A stretch of 11,022 nt of DNA from JAJBWD01 sp041670885 (GTDB lineage: Bacteria; Bacillota; Clostridia; Clostridiales; Clostridiaceae). The stretch spans positions 1-11,022 of the forward strand of contig JBAXYJ010000088.1 of NCBI GenBank assembly GCA_041670885.1, in the 5' to 3' direction. Shown one piece after another: positions 1 to 7,736 of this stretch. Numbering within the stretch: position 1 is the first letter of the stretch; every line of letters begins with the position of its first letter. The translations under genes were made by a program, and so were the position numbers. Under the pieces are notes generated by a model that had not been told where the DNA came from, ran no database searches, and worked only from the letters and a program-made list of their open reading frames with translations.

Positions 1-425
1 TATACCTTCCACTCACCCTTTTCATTTTTTCCTGCATCTATTGAAAGAACTACGCACTGCCTTCCAAATTTCAAAGCTGCCTCTTTTATTATTTCAGGAT
101 TATTAACAGCAGCTGAGTTTACAGATACCTTATCAGCTCCGGCTCTTAAAACCAGGTTAAAGTCATCAACGGATCTTATGCCGCCGCCAATGGTAAAAGG
201 AATATTAACTGCCTCTGCAGTCTTTTCCACCATATCAAGGAATATATTTCTTTCTTCATTAGATGCAGTTATATCATAAAAAACCAGCTCATCAGCTCCG
301 CACTTACTGTAATATTCAGCTAATTTTACAGGATCCTCTACATCCACAAGATTTTTAAATTTCTGTCCCTTAACTACCCTGCCTTTATTTACATCAAGAC
401 AGGGAATTATTCGTTTTGCTAACAT
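1..425 (-). CDS. hisF: Imidazole glycerol phosphate synthase, cyclase subunit HisF (partial, C-terminal part missing)
   Basis: HisF is the synthase subunit of the heterodimer with HisH. It uses ammonia delivered by HisH to convert PRFAR into imidazole glycerol phosphate and AICAR in the cytoplasm. Translating the minus strand from the ATG at 425 gives 141 codons running off the window start, so roughly the first 55% of a usual 250-residue (beta/alpha)8 barrel is present. The N-terminus LAKRIIPCLDV places the first catalytic aspartate at residue 11. The phosphate-binding stretch TIGGGIRSVDD is at 78-88, and SIDAG puts the second catalytic aspartate at residue 130, as in characterised HisF proteins. 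The start overlaps the hisA stop by 7 bases and is preceded by GGAGG seven bases upstream, which suggests coupled translation with hisA. The frame is intact where visible; hisI/hisE probably follow beyond the edge (inference). Confidence 0.97.
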   Translation of the reverse strand, partial: MLAKRIIPCLDVNKGRVVKGQKFKNLVDVEDPVKLAEYYSKCGADELVFYDITASNEERNIFLDMVEKTAEAVNIPFTIGGGIRSVDDFNLVLRAGADKVSVNSAAVNNPEIIKEAALKFGRQCVVLSIDAGKNEKGEWKV

Positions 426-1123
426 AAGATTTCCTCCAAAATAATGTCACCTGTATATAGAGCCTTTCCTATTATGGCTCCATAAAGTTCAGCTTCTTTA
501 AGTTTTAGTATGTCCTCTGTATCTTTTATTCCTCCGGAGGCTATTATATCAAGATTTGTTTTTTCATTTAATTCCATAAGGGTTTTAAAATCCGGTCCCA
601 TCATCATGCCGTCTCTTGATATGTCAGTATATACCAAGGTTTTAAGACCATATTCTTCAAATTCTTTTGAAAGATCAAGTACCTTGAAAGGAGTTACCTC
701 AGTCCAGCCCTTAACAGCTGCGTATCCATCCTTTGCATCTATAGATACCACTATTTTTTCATTGTATTTATTTATTGCTTCTTTTAAAAATTCTCTGTCA
801 TTTATGGCGGCAGTTCCAAGAATAACCCTATTTATACCCAATCTTAGCGCATCTGTAATATCTGACATGGATCTAATGCCTCCTCCCAGCTGTACAGGAA
901 CTGAAACATTATCTATTATTTTTTTAATAGCTGCCATATTATCCCCACTAAGTCCAAATGCTCCGTCTAGATTAACTATATGTATAAATTCAGCACCTTT
1001 AGCTGCCCAAAGTTTAGCTGCCATAAAGGGTTCATCGTTATATATAGTTGCACTGTCCCAGGCTCCCTTTTGCAGCCGTACACATTTTCCATTTTTTATA
1101 TCAACAGCAGGAAATATTATCAT
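419..1123 (-). CDS. hisA: ProFAR isomerase HisA (phosphoribosylformimino-5-aminoimidazole carboxamide ribotide isomerase)
   Basis: HisA catalyses the Amadori rearrangement of ProFAR to PRFAR, the step before the HisH/HisF synthase. The 234-residue product has the normal length of this (beta/alpha)8 barrel. The N-terminal FPAVDIKNGKCVRL carries the catalytic acid Asp8. QLGGGIRS at 78-85 and ASGGI at 195-199 are the two phosphate-binding loops, and SIDAKDG puts the second catalytic residue at Asp129. The sequence is homologous to HisF but lacks the HisF signature LAKRIIPCLD. The ATG overlaps the hisH stop by 4 bases (ATGA) and has AGGAGG nine bases upstream; the 3' end overlaps hisF by 7 bases. 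A long open frame on the opposite strand is only a shadow of this gene. Confidence 0.97.
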   Translation of the reverse strand: MIIFPAVDIKNGKCVRLQKGAWDSATIYNDEPFMAAKLWAAKGAEFIHIVNLDGAFGLSGDNMAAIKKIIDNVSVPVQLGGGIRSMSDITDALRLGINRVILGTAAINDREFLKEAINKYNEKIVVSIDAKDGYAAVKGWTEVTPFKVLDLSKEFEEYGLKTLVYTDISRDGMMMGPDFKTLMELNEKTNLDIIASGGIKDTEDILKLKEAELYGAIIGKALYTGDIILEEILC

Positions 1124-1728
1124 TTAAGTATTCCTCCTATATCTACCAATAATTTTCGCCCTAGGTCTCCGCTTTTTTCAGGATGAAACTGCATTCCAAT
1201 AATATTATCATGCCTTACCATCGCAGGAACCCTTACTCCATAATCTGTATATAAAAGAACATCTTTCAGATCTTCAGGCTTTGCGTAATAGGAGTGTACA
1301 AAATACAGGCAGTCTCCATCTTTTATGCTTTTAACTGAATTATCTTCTCTTGTTTTATATACACTGTTCCAGCCCATATGGGGAACCTTTAAATTTCCTT
1401 CTGGAAACTTAACTACACTTCCCTTTAATAGTCCAAGCCCCTTCCATAAGCCATCCTCATAGCTTTCATCGTAAAACAGCTGCAGTCCAAGACATATGCC
1501 TATTATGTTCTTTCCTGTATAAGAAAATTCTTTTATAGCTTCAGAAAGGCCTGTTTTATTCAGCTTTTCCATAGCCTGATTAAATGCTCCTACTCCGGGA
1601 ATTATTATACTGCCGGCATTTTTTATTTCTTCCTTATTATTAATAACTTTGCAGTGGAAGCCCAGAGACGTAAATGCTCTGTATACATTTTTCAAATTAC
1701 CTGCTCCGTAGTCTACAATACCTATCAT
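1120..1728 (-). CDS. hisH: Imidazole glycerol phosphate synthase, glutamine amidotransferase subunit HisH
   Basis: HisH is the class I glutaminase partner of HisF: it hydrolyses glutamine and channels ammonia into the HisF barrel. The 202-residue length is typical. GIVDYGAGNLKNV at 3-15 is the usual N-terminus, followed by the oxyanion-side loop IIPGVGAF at 42-49. The nucleophile elbow GICLGLQLF carries Cys79, and GMQFHPEKSG carries His182 and Glu184, completing the catalytic triad. VPHMGWN (115-121) and the YFVHSYY stretch are further family motifs. The ATG lies 8 bases after the hisB stop with a GGTAGG-like binding site very close upstream; it overlaps hisA by 4 bases. All catalytic residues are present, so it should be active. 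Confidence 0.97.
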   Translation of the reverse strand: MIGIVDYGAGNLKNVYRAFTSLGFHCKVINNKEEIKNAGSIIIPGVGAFNQAMEKLNKTGLSEAIKEFSYTGKNIIGICLGLQLFYDESYEDGLWKGLGLLKGSVVKFPEGNLKVPHMGWNSVYKTREDNSVKSIKDGDCLYFVHSYYAKPEDLKDVLLYTDYGVRVPAMVRHDNIIGMQFHPEKSGDLGRKLLVDIGGILK

Positions 1729-1736
1729 ATACCTAC

Positions 1737-2321
1737 CTATAGCATTCCCTTCGTTGAAGGTAAACTTCCTTCCTTATCTATTTTTGAAGCTTCTTTAAGT
1801 GCTCTTCCCAACCCTTTAAATATTGATTCTGCAATATGATGATCATTAGATCCATAAATCAGGTTAAGATGAAGAGTAATCTCAGCATTATAGGAAAAGG
1901 CTCTGAAAAACTCCTCTAAAAGTTCTGTTTCAAAATCCCCTATTTTTTCTCTTTTTAAGGGAACATTAAAATGAAGGAAGCTTCTGCCGCTTATGTCTAT
2001 AGAAACCATAGATAAAGCTTCATCCATTGGTGTATATATATTTGAATACCTGTTTATGCCAATTTTATCTCCCAGGGCTTCTTTAAAGGCTTTTCCAAAA
2101 ACTATTCCTGTATCTTCTACCATGTGATGACCATCAACATATAAATCTCCGCTGCATTTTAAGTCCATATCAAAGGTGCCGTGAAATGCCATCAGATTTA
2201 ACATATGGTCAAAAAAACCAATACCTGTATTTATGTCTATATTTCTTTCTCCGTCTAAATTAAGAATTAAGGTTACATCTGTTTCTTTTGTTTTCCTTTT
2301 TATTTCAGATTTCCTGGTCAA
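1737..2321 (-). CDS. hisB: Imidazoleglycerol-phosphate dehydratase HisB (monofunctional)
   Basis: This enzyme dehydrates imidazole glycerol phosphate to imidazole acetol phosphate using two bound manganese ions. At 194 residues it is the monofunctional form, without the phosphatase domain fused to it in enterobacteria, so histidinol-phosphate phosphatase must be encoded elsewhere. Metal-binding motifs are visible: FFDHML (His39), DGHHMVED (His65, His66, Glu69), and NDHHIAE (His161, His162, Glu165). The substrate-binding SGR is at 111-113, and the C-terminus LPSTKGML matches the family ending. The start is TTG at 2321; it matches the family's usual N-terminus and has a perfect AAGGAGG six bases upstream, inside the end of hisC, which it overlaps by 17 bases. 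Residue 67 is Met where the family usually has Thr in HHTxED, a mild oddity. Confidence 0.96.
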   Translation of the reverse strand: MTRKSEIKRKTKETDVTLILNLDGERNIDINTGIGFFDHMLNLMAFHGTFDMDLKCSGDLYVDGHHMVEDTGIVFGKAFKEALGDKIGINRYSNIYTPMDEALSMVSIDISGRSFLHFNVPLKREKIGDFETELLEEFFRAFSYNAEITLHLNLIYGSNDHHIAESIFKGLGRALKEASKIDKEGSLPSTKGML

Positions 2322-3369
2322 AATATCCCTCCTTAATCAGTTTTATCAGCAGATTGTTTGTTTCTTCACTTCCAATGGTTATTCTTAGAAAGTTTTTAAG
2401 CTGCCCGCTGCCGTATTTTCTGACTCTTAAATCTTTTTTTAGCAGCTTATTAAATATCTTCTCTGAGTCTTTTAATTCTATTAACAGGAAATTTGCGCCG
2501 CTTTTATATGCTTTTATCCCTTTAGCATTTTTAAATTCACTATACAGCTTTTCCCGTCTTTTAATTATTTCTGAAACATCCTTTAAAATCTCATCCCTGT
2601 GCCTTAAGAAAACAAGTCCATAGGCCGTACTTAATGAGTTCATATTATAGGGAGGCTTTACGCTGAATAAAATATCAATTATATCGATAGAGGAAGCTCC
2701 GTAGCCAACCCTGGCTCCGGCAAGACCAAAGGCTTTTGAAAGGGTTCTAAGCACTATAAGATTTTTATATTCATTTACTTTGTCAATTACAGTTTTCCCA
2801 AAATATTCATAGTAAGCTTCATCAATTACTACTAAAGATGATACATTCTCTATTATTTTAATTAATTCTTCTTCCTTAAATACTGTTCCTGTAGGATTAT
2901 TAGGATTACATATAAAAACTATTTTTGCATTGTTTTCATTGGCTGATTTTATAATATCTTCTGGATTTACATTGAAATTTTCATCTGAATCTATGTATAT
3001 TGTTTTTCCTCCGGCAATTTTTCCGTATATTTCATACATGGAGAATGTAGGTGAAGCAGTTACTATAATATCCCCATTATCTATAAAGGAATTCACTATT
3101 ATGGAAATCAGCTCGTCTGAGCCATTTCCTATTATTATATTTGAAGGCTTCAAACCGGCATAGCATGCCAGATCAAGCCTTAGTCTTCCTCCGTCGAACT
3201 CCGGGTATCTGTTTATATTGAGTTTCTCCAGCTCTTCCATAATTTCATCTTTGTAAATTTTAAAATAATCCTTAAAATTTTCATTAGCATCTAGAACTGT
3301 TCCCGTCAAATCTCTTTTAGCATCATAAGAAGAAAAATCCATTATGCTTTTCTTAATTAATTTTTTCAT
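2305..3369 (-). CDS. hisC: Histidinol-phosphate aminotransferase HisC
   Basis: HisC is a PLP-dependent aminotransferase that converts imidazole acetol phosphate plus glutamate into histidinol phosphate and 2-oxoglutarate. The 354 residues match the family length. Visible fold-type I motifs are LDANEN at 26-31, GNGSDELI at 81-88 (cofactor phosphate contact), CNPNNPTG at 154-161, VIDEAYYEY around 181-189, and TLSKAFGLAGARVGY at 209-223. Lys212 is the probable Schiff-base lysine. FLRITIG at 327-333 contains the C-terminal substrate-carboxylate arginine. The ATG overlaps the hisD stop by 4 bases (ATGA), with AAGG eight bases upstream. The operon position between hisD and hisB supports HisC over other aminotransferases of the same fold, such as aromatic or aspartate enzymes. 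Confidence 0.95.
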   Translation of the reverse strand: MKKLIKKSIMDFSSYDAKRDLTGTVLDANENFKDYFKIYKDEIMEELEKLNINRYPEFDGGRLRLDLACYAGLKPSNIIIGNGSDELISIIVNSFIDNGDIIVTASPTFSMYEIYGKIAGGKTIYIDSDENFNVNPEDIIKSANENNAKIVFICNPNNPTGTVFKEEELIKIIENVSSLVVIDEAYYEYFGKTVIDKVNEYKNLIVLRTLSKAFGLAGARVGYGASSIDIIDILFSVKPPYNMNSLSTAYGLVFLRHRDEILKDVSEIIKRREKLYSEFKNAKGIKAYKSGANFLLIELKDSEKIFNKLLKKDLRVRKYGSGQLKNFLRITIGSEETNNLLIKLIKEGYFDQEI

Positions 3370-4649
3370 AAATTTAACCTTACCTTTAATGAATTTGCAT
3401 GAGCATCTAAGCCTTCTTTTTCAGCAAAATACTGAATATCTTTATTAACCTTATCAAGTTCTTCCCTGCTGTAATAAATTATGCTGGATTTTTTAATAAA
3501 ATCATCTACTCCCAGCGGCGAGGAATATTTTGCGCTTCCTCCTGTGGGAAGTGTATGGTTAGGTCCTGCAAAATAATCTCCTAACGGCTCTGGCGAATAG
3601 CTTCCAAGAAATACTGCCCCTGCATTTTTTATTTTTGATATGTATGAAAATGGGTCACTTAGCATGATTTCCAGATGCTCCGGTGCTAAACTATTACATA
3701 TATTAAAGGCTGTTTCCAGATTATCTGCCAGGTATATGTTCCCATGATCCTTCAAAGACTTAGATATAATTGATTTTCTGCTGAGATTTTCAATATCAGA
3801 ATGCAGAAATTTAATAACTTCCTCTGATAAATGCTTTGATGTGGTTATAAGAGAAACAGCTGCCATTTCATCATGCTCTGCCTGAGAAAAAAGATCAGCT
3901 GCTATATATTTTGGATTTGAGTTTTCATCTGCTATTATGCATATTTCGCTGGGACCTGCAATCATGTCAATATCCACAGCTCCAAATACCATTTTTTTAG
4001 CCCTGGCCACATAAATATTGCCAGGTCCTGTTATTTTATCAACCTTTTTTATGGTTTCTGTCCCATAAGCTAATGCAGCTATTGCCTGGGCTCCACCCAA
4101 TTTATATATTTGGCTGACTCCTGCAATTTTCGCAGCTGCAAGGATATAAGGATTAATGTTCCCATTTTTATCAGGCGGAGTTACCATAACTATAGAAGAA
4201 ACTCCAGCCACCTTGGCGGGTACAGCATTCATAAGAACTGTGGAAGGATATGCTGCTTTCCCGCCAGGCACATATATGCCAACTCTTTCTATTGGATTTA
4301 TCATCTGCCCTAAGATAATTCCATTATTTGAATTTGTAAACCAGGACTTTGTAAGCTGATTTTTGTGAAATTCTTCTATATTTTCCTTAGCCTGCTTTAT
4401 TACTTTAATGTATTTCTCTTCAACCTTAGAATAAGCGCTATCTATTTCCTGCTGAGATACTTTAAAATTCTCTATATCTGCTCCGTCAAATAAAAGTGTG
4501 TACTTTTTTAAAGCTGCATCGCCTTTTTCAATTACTTCATTTATTATAATTTCAACTTTTTCATCTATTTCCTTATAAGAGCTTTCCCTATTTTCTAATT
4601 TTGAAATTACAGCATCTATATTTTTACTGTCTACACTAACTATTTTCAA
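3366..4649 (-). CDS. hisD: Histidinol dehydrogenase HisD
   Basis: HisD performs the last two steps of the pathway, oxidising L-histidinol to histidine with two NAD per turnover, and uses one zinc per active site. The 427-residue length is standard. ERVGIYVPGGKAAYPS at 121-136 and KITGPGNIYV around 205-214 are family blocks. Expected zinc ligands are visible as Gln256 and His259 (SQAEHDE), Asp358 (LGDYFAGPNHTLPTGG) and His417 (DAHANS). The catalytic pair is Glu324/His325 in LAPEHLEI. The start is TTG at 4649: an in-frame TAA lies two codons upstream and no ATG follows before the conserved core. The ribosome site is weak (GGAGAG, 11 bases away), and the gene overlaps hisG by 14 bases, so translational coupling is likely. 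Confidence 0.95.
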   Translation of the reverse strand: MKIVSVDSKNIDAVISKLENRESSYKEIDEKVEIIINEVIEKGDAALKKYTLLFDGADIENFKVSQQEIDSAYSKVEEKYIKVIKQAKENIEEFHKNQLTKSWFTNSNNGIILGQMINPIERVGIYVPGGKAAYPSTVLMNAVPAKVAGVSSIVMVTPPDKNGNINPYILAAAKIAGVSQIYKLGGAQAIAALAYGTETIKKVDKITGPGNIYVARAKKMVFGAVDIDMIAGPSEICIIADENSNPKYIAADLFSQAEHDEMAAVSLITTSKHLSEEVIKFLHSDIENLSRKSIISKSLKDHGNIYLADNLETAFNICNSLAPEHLEIMLSDPFSYISKIKNAGAVFLGSYSPEPLGDYFAGPNHTLPTGGSAKYSSPLGVDDFIKKSSIIYYSREELDKVNKDIQYFAEKEGLDAHANSLKVRLNL

Positions 4650-5292
4650 TATTTACTTCACTCTCCTCTCCCATAATGGACTGGATTGACTTAACTATTT
4701 TTTCTATAGTCTCTGTTTTTGTTTTAAAGCTTACCTTATTTACTACAAGTCTGGCACTTAAATCACATATGGTATCAACTATATGAAGGCCGTTTTCCTT
4801 AAGAGTTTTACCTGTTTCAACAATATCAACAATAATATCTGAAAGACCCATAACAGGGGCTAATTCCACTGAACCATTAAGCTTAATTATGTCTATCATT
4901 TCACCTTTATTGTTAAAGTAATCCTTTGCCATGTTTGGATATTTTGTGGCAACTCTTAATTTTTTCCCTCTGTTTAAGGAAATGTCCCTGGTGGCTGCAG
5001 TTATCATTTTGCATTTGCCAAAACCCAAGTCTAAAATTTCATATAGGTTTGCTCTGCTTTCAACAAGAACGTCTTTTCCAACTATCCCAATGTCGCAGGT
5101 ACCCCGTTCCACATATACGGGAACATCTCCAGGTTTAACCATAACCATCTTAATATTTTCGTCTTCACTTAAAAATACCAGTTTTCTGCTCTTCTTTGAA
5201 TAGTCTGGAAATCTTATGCCAGATAATTCAAGAAGCCTTATTCCTTCCTCTGCCAGCCTTCCCTTTGCTGCTGCTATTACAATATTATCCAT
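4636..5292 (-). CDS. hisG: ATP phosphoribosyltransferase catalytic subunit HisG (short form)
   Basis: HisG starts the pathway by joining ATP and PRPP to give phosphoribosyl-ATP. At 218 residues this is the short form, which lacks the C-terminal histidine-sensing domain of the roughly 300-residue long form and needs HisZ for activity and feedback control; hisZ is the gene immediately upstream. Visible motifs are IAAAKGRL at 6-13, CDIGIVGKDVL at 66-76, and the PRPP-binding region GSVELAPVMGLSDIIVDIVE at 140-159, with TGKTLKENGL after it. The ATG follows the hisZ stop by 9 bases, and an AAGGAGG overlapping that stop sits four bases from the start. Its 3' end overlaps hisD by 14 bases. Confidence 0.97.
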   Translation of the reverse strand: MDNIVIAAAKGRLAEEGIRLLELSGIRFPDYSKKSRKLVFLSEDENIKMVMVKPGDVPVYVERGTCDIGIVGKDVLVESRANLYEILDLGFGKCKMITAATRDISLNRGKKLRVATKYPNMAKDYFNNKGEMIDIIKLNGSVELAPVMGLSDIIVDIVETGKTLKENGLHIVDTICDLSARLVVNKVSFKTKTETIEKIVKSIQSIMGEESEVNIENS

Positions 5293-5301
5293 CTTTCCTC
5301 C

Positions 5302-6582
5302 TTAGTGAATCGAAAATACTTCCTTACTATTAAATACTTTATTAAGGAACTGGGCAACAGTACATTTATATTCAGTGCCGCTATTTTTATCAAAAACTGA
5401 AAGCAGCTCATCTTTTACACTTACTATTTCCGTTATGTCTGAGGCATTAGTGTATTTTTTCGTATTTTCAATTTTATCAGTTTCAACTATTTTTCCCCAG
5501 TCTCTTAATTTTCTTGAAAGTATAACTGCTTCTTTTCTATAATTTTCAGTATATATAAGAACGAAATCTGTTTTACTGCTTTTCTCATCGATTAAATCCA
5601 TGGATTCCATAGCTTCTATCAGCTCATCCACATTAATCCCCATACCTGTGGCAGGAATTTCATGACCGTATTCTGATACTAAATCATCATACCTGCCGCC
5701 GGACATTACTTCTTTACCATAATTATTAAGGTAGCCCTTAAATATTACTCCTGTATAATAATCTATATGATTAATAAGCCCTAAATCTACTGACACAAAG
5801 TTACCAAATCCATAATCACAAATCACTTTATATACATTCTGAAGGTTAATAAGAGAATCTTCCATCTCTTTATTAAGTACCAGGGTTTTAGCCATTTGGA
5901 GCACCTTATCTGCATCTCCGTAAAGGTAAGGCATTTTATCTATTACGTCCTTCACCTTTTCTGAAACATTAAGTTTTCTTGATATTTCTTTAACCTCTGC
6001 AAAATTTTTATGCTCAATCAGGTCCTTCAGCTTCTTTATCTCTTCATTATCAATATCTATTTCTTTTACCAAGCCCCTAAAAAATGCAGCCTGACCTAAA
6101 TCAATTTTAAAATCCGCAATATTACATTTTAGGAAGCACTCAATGGCAGCTGCACAAATCTCTCCATCAGCATCTTCTGAATTATTTCCTATGTATTCAA
6201 TTCCTGCCTGAGTAAATTCTTTCCTGCTGCAATTATTTTCCCTGTTTATTCTAAAAATATTAGTACTGTAAAAAAATTTTAGCCTGTTATCCTTCTGGTT
6301 ACTGTAAGAAGCTGCCACTCTGGCTATGGGAGTTGTAATATCAGGTCTTAAAACAAGGATTTCTCCCTTCTCATCTATAAGCTTAAACATTTCATCTTTT
6401 CTAATTGTTCTCTTAGCCCTTAGGAATAGATCATAGTACTCAAAGGTAGGCGTTAATATCTGCCTGTAGCCGAAGGTTTTAAAAACCTGTTTTATATTTG
6501 ATATTATTCTTTCCTTCACCTCATAAACATTGCTGTGAGTGTCCTGAACACCCTGGGGTATAAGATTTTCAAGTCTTACCAA
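5302..6582 (-). CDS. hisZ: ATP phosphoribosyltransferase regulatory subunit HisZ
   Basis: HisZ is a catalytically inactive relative of histidyl-tRNA synthetase that forms a hetero-octamer with short HisG and carries the histidine feedback site. In 426 residues the class II synthetase core is clear: IPQGVQD at 8-14, the motif-2 strand LRPDITTPIARVAA at 78-91, RKEFTQAGIEYIG at 120-132, HIDYYTGVIFKGY at 272-284 and SGGRYDDL at 294-301. The C-terminal part (about 338-426) resembles a synthetase tail, so a true HisRS must be considered; adjacency to short hisG and the his operon favours HisZ. The start is TTG at 6582 with AAGAGGTG eight bases upstream, overlapping argD by 7 bases. It is the first his gene after argBD and has no leader of its own. 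Confidence 0.94.
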   Translation of the reverse strand: MVRLENLIPQGVQDTHSNVYEVKERIISNIKQVFKTFGYRQILTPTFEYYDLFLRAKRTIRKDEMFKLIDEKGEILVLRPDITTPIARVAASYSNQKDNRLKFFYSTNIFRINRENNCSRKEFTQAGIEYIGNNSEDADGEICAAAIECFLKCNIADFKIDLGQAAFFRGLVKEIDIDNEEIKKLKDLIEHKNFAEVKEISRKLNVSEKVKDVIDKMPYLYGDADKVLQMAKTLVLNKEMEDSLINLQNVYKVICDYGFGNFVSVDLGLINHIDYYTGVIFKGYLNNYGKEVMSGGRYDDLVSEYGHEIPATGMGINVDELIEAMESMDLIDEKSSKTDFVLIYTENYRKEAVILSRKLRDWGKIVETDKIENTKKYTNASDITEIVSVKDELLSVFDKNSGTEYKCTVAQFLNKVFNSKEVFSIH

Positions 6583-7736
6583 ATTCCTATCACCTCTTCT
6601 AATATATTAAGAGCTGAATCTATATCTTCATAAGATACATTTAGCGGGGGCAAAAGTCTTATGGTATTTTTGCCGGCAGACACAACCAATAATCCTTTTT
6701 CAAAGCATTTTTTAGAGAATTCCTTAGTATCTTTATTTATTTCTATGCCTATAAGAAGACCTGCTCCTCTTATATCCACAATTACATTACATTTTTCTTT
6801 TAATTTGCCTAACTTTTCGTTAATATATTCTGATTTTGCTGAAATATTTTCAATGATTTTTTCGTTTTCCAGTTCCTTAAGAACTGCAATAGCTACAGAG
6901 CAGGCTAAAGGATTTCCTCCAAAGGTACTTCCATGATCTCCGGGAGTAAGTACATCCTTTGCCTTCCCCCGGGCCGCTATCGCACCTATGGGGAATCCTC
7001 CCCCTAAAGCCTTTGCCATACAAACTACATCAGGCATAACTCCATATCCTTGGTAAGCAAAAAAGCTTCCGGTTCTTCCTATTCCACACTGAACTTCATC
7101 TAATATCATTATAGCATCATATTTATCACAAAGCTCCCTTGCTTTTTTCATAAACTCATAATCTGCCTTTATTATTCCTCCCTCTCCCTGTATAGGCTCA
7201 AATATAAGGCCGCATACATCATCACCAAAAGCATTTTCCAGCTCTTCCATATTATTAAAAGCAACAGGTACCGTATTGGGTATCAGAGGCTGAAAGCTTT
7301 TCTGATATTTTTCTTGGCCTGTAACAGACAAAGCTCCCATGGTTCTTCCATGAAAGGAATTTTCCATATATATTATTTTATTTTTTCCATCTTGTTTGCT
7401 TCCATATTTTCGTGATAGCTTAAGAGCAGCCTCTATAGCTTCTGTTCCGCTGTTTACGAAAAATACAGACTCCATGGCTGACTTTTTGCATACTAATTCT
7501 GAAAGCTCTATCTGAGGCTTATTCCAGAAATAATTTGAAATATGAATAAGTTTTTCTGACTGGTCTTCCAGCGCTTTTTTTATGGCCGGATGAGCATGTC
7601 CAAGGCAGTTTACCGCAACTCCTGATACAAAATCTATATATTCCTTTCCGGCCTCATCCCATATTTTAGAGCCTTTTCCCTTTACAAAAACCGGTTCATA
7701 TTTTCCATAAGTATTCATTAAATAACCTTTTGACAT
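6576..7736 (-). CDS. argD: Acetylornithine aminotransferase ArgD
   Basis: ArgD is a class III PLP aminotransferase that converts N-acetylglutamate semialdehyde and glutamate into N-acetylornithine and 2-oxoglutarate. The 386-residue product has FVSGVAVNCLGHAHP at 36-50, the phosphate-binding NSGTEA at 95-100, SFHGRTMGALS at 127-137, ILDEVQCGIGRTG at 211-223 (Asp213 contacts the cofactor ring nitrogen), MAKALGGGFPIGA with the Schiff-base Lys242, and STFGGNPLA at 270-278. The family also includes succinylornithine, GABA and lysine-pathway aminotransferases; the arginine neighbours decide for ArgD. The ATG at 7736 has AAGGGG seven bases upstream. A second ATG at codon 7, with an AAAGG before it, is possible. 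It overlaps argB by 19 bases and hisZ by 7 bases, tying the arg and his genes together. Confidence 0.95.
   Translation of the reverse strand: MSKGYLMNTYGKYEPVFVKGKGSKIWDEAGKEYIDFVSGVAVNCLGHAHPAIKKALEDQSEKLIHISNYFWNKPQIELSELVCKKSAMESVFFVNSGTEAIEAALKLSRKYGSKQDGKNKIIYMENSFHGRTMGALSVTGQEKYQKSFQPLIPNTVPVAFNNMEELENAFGDDVCGLIFEPIQGEGGIIKADYEFMKKARELCDKYDAIMILDEVQCGIGRTGSFFAYQGYGVMPDVVCMAKALGGGFPIGAIAARGKAKDVLTPGDHGSTFGGNPLACSVAIAVLKELENEKIIENISAKSEYINEKLGKLKEKCNVIVDIRGAGLLIGIEINKDTKEFSKKCFEKGLLVVSAGKNTIRLLPPLNVSYEDIDSALNILEEVIGIW

Noticed and set aside
510..1127. A 205-codon open frame on the plus strand opposite hisA
   Set aside because: It is antisense to a clear hisA, has low-complexity Ser/Ile/Leu-rich content typical of a mirrored AT-rich gene, and shows no family motif.
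5302..6582. hisZ as a true histidyl-tRNA synthetase
   Set aside because: Position directly before short-form hisG in a his operon and the family length favour the regulatory subunit; short HisG requires HisZ.
6560..6620. Possible histidine T-box or separate promoter before hisZ
   Set aside because: hisZ starts within argD, so there is no leader, no T-box-like GGTGG motif and no hairpin space; coding sequence occupies the whole stretch.
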